Assembly: GCF_018861865.1 (NCBI RefSeq)
Contig: NZ_JAHLDV010000006.1
Coordinates: 62,001-126,000 of the forward strand
Direction of reading: 5' to 3'
DNA length: 64,000 bases
Source: Clostridium frigoris
GTDB lineage: Bacteria > Bacillota > Clostridia > Clostridiales > Clostridiaceae
Positions 28,405 to 35,465 of the stretch are shown in pieces. Made by a program: the position numbers and the translations under genes. The stretch's first letter is position 1. The number at the start of each line of letters is the position of its first letter. The notes beneath the pieces are model-generated. The model did not search any database. It was not told where the DNA came from and saw only the letters and a program-made list of their open reading frames with translations.

Positions 28405-28436
28405 TTCATAATTCTACATATTTCTATAAGAAAACC

Positions 28437-28862
28437 TTATTTAACCAAGTTTTTTCCCATTTCTTCTGCTTTTACTAATTGTTCATTAGTAGGAGCTTCG
28501 TTAACTATTAAATTTTGAACTACATTAAATTCATATTCTTTCATTAAACTTACCCATTTGTTCATAAATTCTCCATTGTCCCATCCATAAGATCCAAATA
28601 AACCTGTAATTTTATTATTAACTGGAATCAACTTAAACTTATCAATAAAAGGTTGCATTTCCTTTTGATCAATATTATTATTATCCATTGATGGACTACC
28701 AAATGCTACTGCATCTGCATTAGTTACATCTTCAACTGATGCTTCGCTAACTAATTTAAGTAATACATCTGCCCCTGCATCCTTTGCACCTTTAGCAATA
28801 TGATTTGCTAAAACTTCAACATTTCCGCCGTTACTCAAGTAAATTATTGTTAATTTTTTCAT
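28437..28862 (-). CDS. Flavodoxin
   Basis: Small FMN electron carrier of 141 residues from the ATG at 28862, which follows GGGGTGATAGTA. The phosphate-binding loop appears as IIYLSNGGNVEVLANHIAKG, with an unusual Asn-Gly-Gly in place of Thr-Gly-Asn. The FMN-flanking loops are AVAFGSPSMDNNNIDQKEM and TGLFGSYGWDNGEFMNKW. It lies upstream of the pyruvate:ferredoxin oxidoreductase and could accept its electrons, for example under iron limitation; this is inference. Confidence 0.9.
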   Translation of the reverse strand: MKKLTIIYLSNGGNVEVLANHIAKGAKDAGADVLLKLVSEASVEDVTNADAVAFGSPSMDNNNIDQKEMQPFIDKFKLIPVNNKITGLFGSYGWDNGEFMNKWVSLMKEYEFNVVQNLIVNEAPTNEQLVKAEEMGKNLVK

Positions 28863-29140
28863 TACTATCACCCCATGCTTTCATATTAATAGATAGTCTT
28901 TGTTACAAGTTAATTATACATCAATATGAATAATATTCAAGTTTTTTCGTTATAAATACTACATTATATTTTAAAATATTCTTTATAAAATAATATATAA
29001 GTACAATAATTTAGTGTTATAGTACAGTTTGTCATATAATAGTCTCTAAATATAACAAAACATTGTTAATATTTTATCATATTTTATAACCCATTTATTC
29101 TCTCCTATAATATAAAAAGAGTGAAGAAATTTTAACTTTT

Positions 29141-30214
29141 TCATCTTTTCCTATATTTTTCTATTAATTCTACTATTAAGTCAATACTTTTTTCAGTATT
29201 GCTATTATCCATTTTTTCAATATACTTATTTCTATCATTATACAATTCTTTAATTTTAATTTCTAAATTTTCTGGTGTAAGGTCTTCATCTTGAATAACC
29301 ATACTATACCCACTTTTTTCAAAAGATCTTGCATTAAGTATTTGGTCCCCACGACTAGCCTTCGCGGATAGTGGTATTAATAAATTAGGTTTTCTTAGAG
29401 CAAGTAATTCAAAAATAACATTTGCTCCTGCCCTAGATACGACAATGTCTGCACTAGCCAATAAATGAGGTAATTCATATTTTATATAATCAAATTGCTT
29501 ATATCCCTCTTTGTTTTGAAGTAATTTATCAATATTGCCACTACCACAAATATGAATAACATTATACTCTAATAATAATTTATCAAGTTTTGCCCTTATA
29601 GCATCATTTATAACTTTAGATCCTAAACTACCACCTATAATCATAAGTACTGGTTTATTATTTTTAAAGCCACATATTTGGTTACCTTTAATTTTATTTC
29701 CTTCAAACAATTCACGCCTAATAGGATTACCAGTTACAACACCTTTTCCCTTTTTTAATTCTTTTAATGCTTCTGGAAAAGTTACACATACTTTTGTACA
29801 ATAAGGAGATACTAATCTATTCGCAAGTCCTGGTGTAATATCACATTCATGAGCAATTACTGGTACTTTGTTGAAAAATGCAGCAAGCACAACAGGAACA
29901 GAAACAAATCCACCTTTAGAAAAAACAATATCAGGTTTTTCCATTTTAATAATCTTTTTAGCCTCAAAAATGCCTTTAATTACTTTTAAAGGATCTGTAA
30001 AATTTTTTAAATCAAAATATCTTCTAAGTTTTCCGCTAGATATAGGAAAATACTTAATATTTTCACCCTCTATTATTTCCCTTTCTATACCTTCCTTTGT
30101 GCCAATATATTCAATTTCATAACCTAACATTTTAAGTTTAGGTACAAGCGCAAGATTTGGTGTTACATGTCCTGCTGAACCTCCACCAGTCATTATTATT
30201 TTATGTTTTTCCAC
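29141..30214 (-). CDS. murG: MurG, lipid II-forming N-acetylglucosaminyltransferase
   Basis: Adds GlcNAc to lipid I at the inner face of the membrane in peptidoglycan synthesis. The 357-residue protein has the MurG G-loops [20 protein letters not shown] and [51 protein letters not shown], and the UDP-GlcNAc region [18 protein letters not shown]. Single gene, outside the usual dcw cluster. About 270 AT-rich bases downstream of it show no gene. Confidence 0.96.
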   Translation of the reverse strand: MEKHKIIMTGGGSAGHVTPNLALVPKLKMLGYEIEYIGTKEGIEREIIEGENIKYFPISSGKLRRYFDLKNFTDPLKVIKGIFEAKKIIKMEKPDIVFSKGGFVSVPVVLAAFFNKVPVIAHECDITPGLANRLVSPYCTKVCVTFPEALKELKKGKGVVTGNPIRRELFEGNKIKGNQICGFKNNKPVLMIIGGSLGSKVINDAIRAKLDKLLLEYNVIHICGSGNIDKLLQNKEGYKQFDYIKYELPHLLASADIVVSRAGANVIFELLALRKPNLLIPLSAKASRGDQILNARSFEKSGYSMVIQDEDLTPENLEIKIKELYNDRNKYIEKMDNSNTEKSIDLIVELIEKYRKR

Positions 30215-30380
30215 TTTAACACTCCTTTTGAAACATGCTTTATTCAGTTTATACTATCTTATTATATACTAATTAGAATAAGAAGTTCAGTATTTATTAA
30301 AACTTTAGTTATCCATAATTTTCTAAACAACTTATGATTTTCAAAATTATCCTTCAATCAACTAATATAAAAAAAGAATA

Positions 30381-30404
30381 TGCGGTTAAACTACTATCAT
30401 AAAG
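30381..30404 (+). promoter_or_regulatory. Conserved element upstream of SASP gene 1
   Basis: TGCGGTTAAACTACTATCATAA is shared in large part with the sequences before SASP genes 2 and 4 (common core TAYTATCATAA). SASP genes are normally read by the forespore sigma factor SigG; the core may hold the -10 element, but I cannot place a convincing -35. Confidence 0.35.
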
Positions 30405-30434
30405 TAATCACAAAAATAAAAGGAGGCAATTATT

Positions 30435-30620
30435 ATGGCAAACAGAACATTAGTACCAGAAGCAAGAGCAGGTCTTAACAAATTTAAAATGGAAGCAGCT
30501 CAAGAAGTTGGAGTTAATTTGACAGATGGTTACAATGGAGATCTTACTTCTAGACAAAATGGATCAGTAGGCGGACAAATGGTTAAAAAAATGGTTGAAC
30601 AGTACGAGAAAAACTTATAA
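30435..30620 (+). CDS. Small acid-soluble spore protein, alpha/beta type (1)
   Basis: Alpha/beta-type SASP that coats and protects spore DNA and is degraded at germination by the GPR protease. The 61 residues carry the family blocks: ALNKFKMEAA-like GLNKFKMEAAQEVGVNL around the protease site and DLTSRQNGSVGGQMVKKMVE for DNA binding. The ribosome binding site is AGGAGGCAATTATT. First of four tandem paralogues. Confidence 0.95.
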   Translation: MANRTLVPEARAGLNKFKMEAAQEVGVNLTDGYNGDLTSRQNGSVGGQMVKKMVEQYEKNL

Positions 30621-30675
30621 TAAACCTTATAATTCCTTATTTACCTGAAATATTATATTATAAATTTCTAATTTA

Positions 30676-30696
30676 TGCACAAAATATTATCATAAC
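30676..30696 (+). promoter_or_regulatory. Conserved element upstream of SASP gene 2
   Basis: TGCACAAAATATTATCATAAC matches the elements before SASP genes 1 and 4 at the same distance from the start codon. Likely part of a forespore promoter. Confidence 0.35.
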
Positions 30697-30725
30697 AAAA
30701 ATATATTAAAAAGGAGTGATTAACA

Positions 30726-30911
30726 ATGGCAAATAAAACATTAGTACCACAAGCAAAAGCAGGTCTTAACAAATTCAAAATGGAAGCTGCAAAAGAAGTT
30801 GGAGTTAATTTAACAGATGGTTACAATGGCGATCTTACTTCAAGACAGAATGGATCAGTAGGCGGACAAATGGTTAAAAAAATGGTAGAGCAATACGAGA
30901 ACAACTTATAA
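30726..30911 (+). CDS. Small acid-soluble spore protein, alpha/beta type (2)
   Basis: A 61-residue paralogue nearly identical to the first (changes such as Glu to Gln in PQAKAG and Gln to Lys in EAAKEV). It has the same GDLTSRQNGSVGGQMVKKMV DNA-binding block. The ribosome binding site is AAGGAGTGATTAACA. Its own upstream element suggests that it is transcribed separately or from several starts across the array. Confidence 0.95.
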   Translation: MANKTLVPQAKAGLNKFKMEAAKEVGVNLTDGYNGDLTSRQNGSVGGQMVKKMVEQYENNL

Positions 30912-30997
30912 TTCAAATTTTAGTTAAGTTGTATATTAAAAAATTATCAATAATAAATTGTTTTAACAAAAATAAATTATAGAAGGAGTGATTGAAA

Positions 30998-31183
30998 ATG
31001 TCAAATAAAACATTAGTACCACAAGCAAAAGCAGGACTTAATAAATTTAAAATGGAAGCTGCTAAAGAAGTTGGAGTTGATTTAAAAGAAGGTTACAATG
31101 GTGACCTTACTTCTAGACAAAATGGATCAGTAGGCGGACAGATGACTAAAAAAATGGTTGAACAATACGAGAAAAATTTATAA
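30998..31183 (+). CDS. Small acid-soluble spore protein, alpha/beta type (3)
   Basis: Third paralogue, 61 residues from the ATG at 30998 after AGAAGGAGTGATTGAAA. It differs from copy 2 mainly at VDLKEGYNGDL and GGQMTKKMVE. The conserved upstream element of the other copies is not recognisable here, so it may rely on read-through from copy 2. A strong terminator follows at once. Confidence 0.95.
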   Translation: MSNKTLVPQAKAGLNKFKMEAAKEVGVDLKEGYNGDLTSRQNGSVGGQMTKKMVEQYEKNL

Positions 31184-31203
31184 TTTAAATTTTTGATATT
31201 AGT

Positions 31204-31244
31204 TAAGAGGTATATGCAAGTCATATACCTCTTAGCTTTTTATT
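31204..31244 (+). terminator. Terminator after SASP gene 3
   Basis: TAAGAGGTATATG and CATATACCTCTTA form a perfect 13-bp stem with a 5-base loop, followed by GCTTTTTATTT. Confidence 0.92.
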
Positions 31245-31324
31245 TAGTTTACTTACAAATATTTATTTAAAATGATTTACTTTCCTAATTTCCCGTAAAG
31301 ATTCTATTATATATTTCTTATTTC

Positions 31325-31346
31325 TGCACAAGCTACTATCATAACC
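31325..31346 (+). promoter_or_regulatory. Conserved element upstream of SASP gene 4
   Basis: TGCACAAGCTACTATCATAACC repeats the element found before SASP genes 1 and 2, about 30 bases before the start codon. Because a terminator separates gene 4 from gene 3, it probably marks an independent promoter. Confidence 0.4.
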
Positions 31347-31374
31347 AAAATAAAATATAGAAGGAGTGATTAAA

Positions 31375-31557
31375 ATGTCAAACAGACAATTAGTACCTGA
31401 AGCTAGAGCTGGATTATATTCATTCAAAATGGAAACTGCAAAAGAATTAGGAGTCAACTTTTCGGATTACAATGGTGACTTAACTTCAAGACAATGTGGT
31501 TCTGTGGGTGGACAAATGGTTAAAAAAATGGTTGAACAATATGAAAGAAATTTATAA
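31375..31557 (+). CDS. Small acid-soluble spore protein, alpha/beta type (4, divergent)
   Basis: Fourth paralogue, 60 residues from the ATG at 31375 after AAGGAGTGATTAAA. It is the most divergent: LYSFKMETAKELGVNF at the protease region, one residue fewer before YNGDL, and TSRQCGSVGG, where Cys replaces the Asn of the conserved Asn-Gly pair. It forms its own transcription unit between two terminators, so timing or amount may differ from copies 1-3. Confidence 0.93.
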   Translation: MSNRQLVPEARAGLYSFKMETAKELGVNFSDYNGDLTSRQCGSVGGQMVKKMVEQYERNL

Positions 31558-31584
31558 TTAGAAAAATTTAATAAAGAATTAATA

Positions 31585-31620
31585 ATAAAGACACATAGAA
31601 AATAGTCTATGTGTCTTTAT
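31585..31620. terminator. Bidirectional terminator between SASP 4 and recJ
   Basis: ATAAAGACACATAGA and TCTATGTGTCTTTAT form a perfect 15-bp stem with a 6-base loop, with A/T tracts on both sides. It serves the convergent SASP 4 and recJ genes. Confidence 0.9.
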
Positions 31621-31640
31621 TCTGTTTGTTAACAAGATGA

Positions 31641-33410
31641 TTAACTAAGTTTAAATTCTAAAATCTTAAGTTGAATAGATTTACGCCCATTATACTCATT
31701 TATTTGAGGTGAAAAAATTAAGTCTAATTTCATTCCTCTAGGGTTTGATAGATAATTCATATGTTCTTCTCCATATCTATCTTTTAACATTTCTATAAAT
31801 TCATCTACCCTATTAAAAAATATTCCATCAATCGTTTTATTTTCTCCGGTTACCACACACTTTATTTTTATTGTATTAGCGTTTTTCCCCAAAATATCTA
31901 TTTTTAATATAGGAATATTTTTTTCTGCAAGTAAAGGTGACGAATTTCCTTTGCCAAATGGTTCTAACTGTTCTAACTCATTTATCATTTCGTAATTTAT
32001 TTTACCTAATGGCATTCTCTGATCTATTCTTATCTTAGGTTTTATATCCTCATCTGTTAATGTACAAATATTATTTAATTTTTGCCTTAACTTTTCTATA
32101 TTTTCTTCTTTTATTGAAAGTCCTGCAGCCATTGGATGTCCTCCAAACTTTTCAAGTAACTCTTTACATTTTATTAATTCCTCAAATAAATTATATTCTT
32201 TTATAGATCTTGCTGAACCTTTAGGCGTTTCTTTTCCTTTTGTTAATATTATAGTTGGTACATTAAAAGTTTCCCTAACACGCCCTGCTACAATTCCTGC
32301 AATACTTTCATGAATAGTGTCTTTATAGATTACTAATACTTTATCATTTTTAAAAGTGGAATTATGTATAAGTTCTATAACCTCTTCTACATTTTCTGTA
32401 GTCATTTCTTGCCTTTTTTTATTAAGATCAAATAAAGTTTTAGCAAGCTCTTTTGCTTTATCTTCTTCCTCACATAGGAGCAGTTCAACTGATATAGATG
32501 CGGATTCTAACCTGCCGGTGGCATTTATACATGGTCCTATTTGAAAACCAACATGATAACACTTAATCTCTTTATCATTAATACTTAACATTTCCTTTAA
32601 ACACTTTAACCCAAGATTCTTTGTATTAGTTAACATCTCTAAGGCGTTTTTCGCAATTATCCTATTCTCATCTACTAAATCCACAACATCACAAATAGTT
32701 CCTATCCCTGCGATTTCAATAAATTCATTTGCAAATTTCATATCAATTCCAATTTTCATAAATAGTGCTTGTACAAATTTTAATGCAATACCTGCACCAC
32801 ATAAATTTTTAAATGGATAATTACATTCACTTTGTTTTGGGTTAATAACAGCATCTGCTGGTGGTAACTTAAAATTTCTTTCGCCTTCCTCATTTTCCTC
32901 AAATTGTAACTCATGATGATCCGTTACTATAACAATCATCCCTAATTCTTTTGCTAGTTTTACCTGCGGGGTAGCTGCAATTCCATTATCGCAGGTTAAA
33001 ACTACTTTAAATCCTTCATCATTTAGTTTTCTTATCCTATCACTATTTATACCGTAACCCTCATGTTCCCTATCTGGCACATGATATTCTACGTTAGCCT
33101 GGCATCGTTTTAATCCCTTATACATTATAACCGTGCTCGTAACACCATCAGCGTCATAGTCCCCATATACCACAATCTTTTCTTTGTTTTCTATTGCGAG
33201 TTTTATTATATCTATAGCTTTTTCCATATCTTTCATTAAGAAAGGATCATACAAATCTTTTATACTTGCTCGCATAAATTTTTTTATAGCTATTTCATTA
33301 TCAAATCCTCTATCAATTAAAATCTTAGCTACAACTGGACTTACACCTGATTTATTTGCCAGTAAACTAATATCTTTAGTAGTATTTCTTAGTAACCACT
33401 TTTTCTCCAT
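31641..33410 (-). CDS. recJ: Single-stranded-DNA exonuclease RecJ
   Basis: 5'-3' exonuclease on single-stranded DNA used in recombination and repair. The 589 residues carry the DHH-family motifs IVVYGDYDADGVTSTVIMYK near residue 80 and IVIVTDHHELQ near 160, then CGAGIALKFVQ and the DHHA1 motif GGHPMAAGLSI near 430. The C-terminal OB-like region ends at LKILEFKLS. It starts 2 bases after the M16 peptidase stop codon, so the two are co-transcribed. Confidence 0.95.
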   Translation of the reverse strand: MEKKWLLRNTTKDISLLANKSGVSPVVAKILIDRGFDNEIAIKKFMRASIKDLYDPFLMKDMEKAIDIIKLAIENKEKIVVYGDYDADGVTSTVIMYKGLKRCQANVEYHVPDREHEGYGINSDRIRKLNDEGFKVVLTCDNGIAATPQVKLAKELGMIVIVTDHHELQFEENEEGERNFKLPPADAVINPKQSECNYPFKNLCGAGIALKFVQALFMKIGIDMKFANEFIEIAGIGTICDVVDLVDENRIIAKNALEMLTNTKNLGLKCLKEMLSINDKEIKCYHVGFQIGPCINATGRLESASISVELLLCEEEDKAKELAKTLFDLNKKRQEMTTENVEEVIELIHNSTFKNDKVLVIYKDTIHESIAGIVAGRVRETFNVPTIILTKGKETPKGSARSIKEYNLFEELIKCKELLEKFGGHPMAAGLSIKEENIEKLRQKLNNICTLTDEDIKPKIRIDQRMPLGKINYEMINELEQLEPFGKGNSSPLLAEKNIPILKIDILGKNANTIKIKCVVTGENKTIDGIFFNRVDEFIEMLKDRYGEEHMNYLSNPRGMKLDLIFSPQINEYNGRKSIQLKILEFKLS

Positions 33411-33412
33411 AA

Positions 33413-34663
33413 TTATCTCCTACTTTCCCCTTTTGCCATTAGAACCTGCACAGTAGCATTAACTAAAACCTTGTTTACTACATCCATTATCTCAAGCTCT
33501 GTAATGTTTTTCATTTCATCAAATTCCGAAAATAACTCAAACCCATCATTATACATAATTTCATATGCACATAAGCTTACGCTAGTTTGAATAGATTTCT
33601 CAAGGGCTACCATTCTTCGTAATTTATAACTTTTACACAATTTCAGCAAACACTTCTCATCAAAAAAGTTTCTAAGTTTCTTAACTTTTTCTATTTCAAA
33701 ATTAATAATTTCTATAGTTTTTTCCACATTTTCATTTGAAGTTCCAAGTGATATTGTAAAAAGTTTTATTCCTATTTCATTTTTAATCTTACTACTTATA
33801 TCATAGACCAGGCCTCTCTTAGTCCTAATCTCATCAAATAAAATACTGCTTGTACCGTCTCCAAAAACTAAGTTAAATAGTTTTAGAGCACTAACTTCTC
33901 TCTTATTTAAATTATTTATTGGGAAGCAATACTTAATTTTAGCACCTTGCAAATCCTCTCTATATTCATAATAGGTACCAGGTTTATTATTTTCATATAT
34001 GTTCTCTAAATTTTTCACATCATTTTTAGTAACTAATTTAGCCTTCATATTACCAATATATTTCTCAACTATTTTCAAAATCTCCTTAAGACTAAAAGAA
34101 GATACAACGCTTATTACGCAATTATCAGCAGTGTAATTCTTTTCATAAAAACTCTTAATCTGATTAATGGTAATGCGCCTTACACTTTCCTGCGTACCTA
34201 TAATTAGATTTTTAATTCTTCTCTTTTCAAACCCATTATAAAACATGGAATCTTCACAAAACTGATACAAATCATCCTTCCATTCCTTTAGTTCGGCGCA
34301 AATAACTTCTATTTCCTCGCAGAATCCTTCATTTTTAAAAGAAGGATTTAAAAGAATATCCGAGTAAATCTCAAATCCTTTTTCAAAATCCTCATCTAAT
34401 GTTGTACCATAATATACCACGTATGGATAGTTAGTCATTGCATTGCAAAATCCAAAAGTTTCATCACATAGTTTATTTATTTCATATTCGCTGCGCGTAT
34501 TAGTACCCTTAAAAACCATATGCTCCACCGCATGAGCAACTCCTAACTCTTCTTTTTCTTCTCTATTTGCGCCTGCCTCAAACCCTATAGTAAAAGAAGT
34601 TAAATTGTTTTCAGTTTTTTTATATAACAAATTTATACCATTTGTTAACTTTACCTTTTCCAC
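33413..34663 (-). CDS. M16-family zinc peptidase
   Basis: A 416-residue single-chain M16 (insulinase/processing-peptidase-like) protein. The inverted zinc motif HxxEH is present in GVAHAVEHMVFKGTNTRSEY near residue 44, with the third ligand Glu in IEVICAELKEW about 75 residues later. The C-terminal half is the second, inactive M16 domain (LREDLQ-like region YREDLQGAKIKYCFPI and FGDGTSSILFDEIRTKRGLV). It has no signal peptide, so it is probably cytoplasmic, similar to clostridial and Bacillus YmxG-type peptidases. Substrate unknown. Confidence 0.9.
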   Translation of the reverse strand: MEKVKLTNGINLLYKKTENNLTSFTIGFEAGANREEKEELGVAHAVEHMVFKGTNTRSEYEINKLCDETFGFCNAMTNYPYVVYYGTTLDEDFEKGFEIYSDILLNPSFKNEGFCEEIEVICAELKEWKDDLYQFCEDSMFYNGFEKRRIKNLIIGTQESVRRITINQIKSFYEKNYTADNCVISVVSSFSLKEILKIVEKYIGNMKAKLVTKNDVKNLENIYENNKPGTYYEYREDLQGAKIKYCFPINNLNKREVSALKLFNLVFGDGTSSILFDEIRTKRGLVYDISSKIKNEIGIKLFTISLGTSNENVEKTIEIINFEIEKVKKLRNFFDEKCLLKLCKSYKLRRMVALEKSIQTSVSLCAYEIMYNDGFELFSEFDEMKNITELEIMDVVNKVLVNATVQVLMAKGESRR

Positions 34664-34785
34664 ATAACCACCTCGTTTCTTTTTTTTGATATGTTTTTGT
34701 TTTATTTTATTTTGTTTTGTTGTACACTAATATAAACTAATATTACAAATAGTTTTTTAATATATTTTTTAAAGGTGGTGACTAA

Positions 34786-34811
34786 TTTCTTAAACATATT
34801 TTTTTAAGAAA
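34786..34811 (+). other. Hairpin between ribosome binding site and gtrA-like start
   Basis: TTTCTTAAA and TTTAAGAAA form a 9-bp stem. The only good Shine-Dalgarno-like sequence (AAAGGTGG, 34771-34778) lies upstream of it, too far from the ATG at 34820 unless the hairpin folds. Confidence 0.4.
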
Positions 34812-34819
34812 AATATTAT

Positions 34820-35287
34820 ATGAACAATAAACATAAAAGAACTCAGTCCCTAGCTCAATTTATTAAGTATTCTATAGTTGGTGCATCCAACACTATAATA
34901 GATATTGTCATATTAAACATTCTATCATATACCACCGGCATAACTCATGGAAAAACATTATTTCTTTTTAACCTCATTGCATTTTGTATTTATTCGATTT
35001 GCGGTTATAATTTAAATAAAAAATTTACTTTTAAAGAAAATAAGCCCCAAAACGCTTACTTTCAATATGCATCTGTTCTATTTTTTACTATGATTTTAAA
35101 TAGCTTTATTTTAGTATACTTAACACGTAGAAACCCCTTAATTCACCTTATGCATTACCATAGAAATATCGCTCACTTAAATCATCTTTGGCTTAACATG
35201 TCCATGCTAATCGGTTGTATAATCTTAGGCCTACTTGGCTTCTTAATTAATAAATTTTTTATATTTAATAAAAAAAAGGCACTCTAA
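34820..35287 (+). CDS. GtrA-like membrane protein
   Basis: A 155-residue integral membrane protein with four predicted helices (about 15-40, 45-65, 80-105, 125-148) and the GtrA-family start FIKYSIVGASNTIIDIVIL and motif CGYNLNKKFTFKEN. GtrA-like proteins are thought to help move polyprenyl-linked sugars across the membrane for surface glycan modification; substrate unknown here. It is the only plus-strand gene in this part and has no glycosyltransferase neighbour. A hairpin lies between the likely ribosome binding site and the start. Confidence 0.88.
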   Translation: MNNKHKRTQSLAQFIKYSIVGASNTIIDIVILNILSYTTGITHGKTLFLFNLIAFCIYSICGYNLNKKFTFKENKPQNAYFQYASVLFFTMILNSFILVYLTRRNPLIHLMHYHRNIAHLNHLWLNMSMLIGCIILGLLGFLINKFFIFNKKKAL

Positions 35288-35300
35288 AATTAAGTTTTAT

Positions 35301-35438
35301 TTAACGACATTTCAGAAGGAAGGTCTCCCTCTTCTATAAGTGGAAGTTACATACCCTAACAAATATTAACGACTTCAGTGGGAGTATAAATCTCCTTCTG
35401 AAGTCGTTAATATTTCAGCTCCACAGGAGATGATTTAA
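35301..35438. repeat. Dispersed palindromic repeat, copy A
   Basis: About 138 bases with end repeats TTAACGACATTTCAGAAGG (35301-35319) and the inverse CCTTCTGAAGTCGTTAA (35394-35410), then a tail AGCTCCACAGGAGATGATTT. An inner arm TTAACGACTTCAG (35366-35378) pairs perfectly with 35398-35410. A related copy in the opposite orientation lies at 60832-60967. No coding capacity; a miniature inverted-repeat element or other dispersed repeat. It sits between the convergent gtrA-like and parC genes and could stop transcription. Confidence 0.8.
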
Positions 35439-35465
35439 CCTTTAGTCTGTGCCTTTTTTATATCT

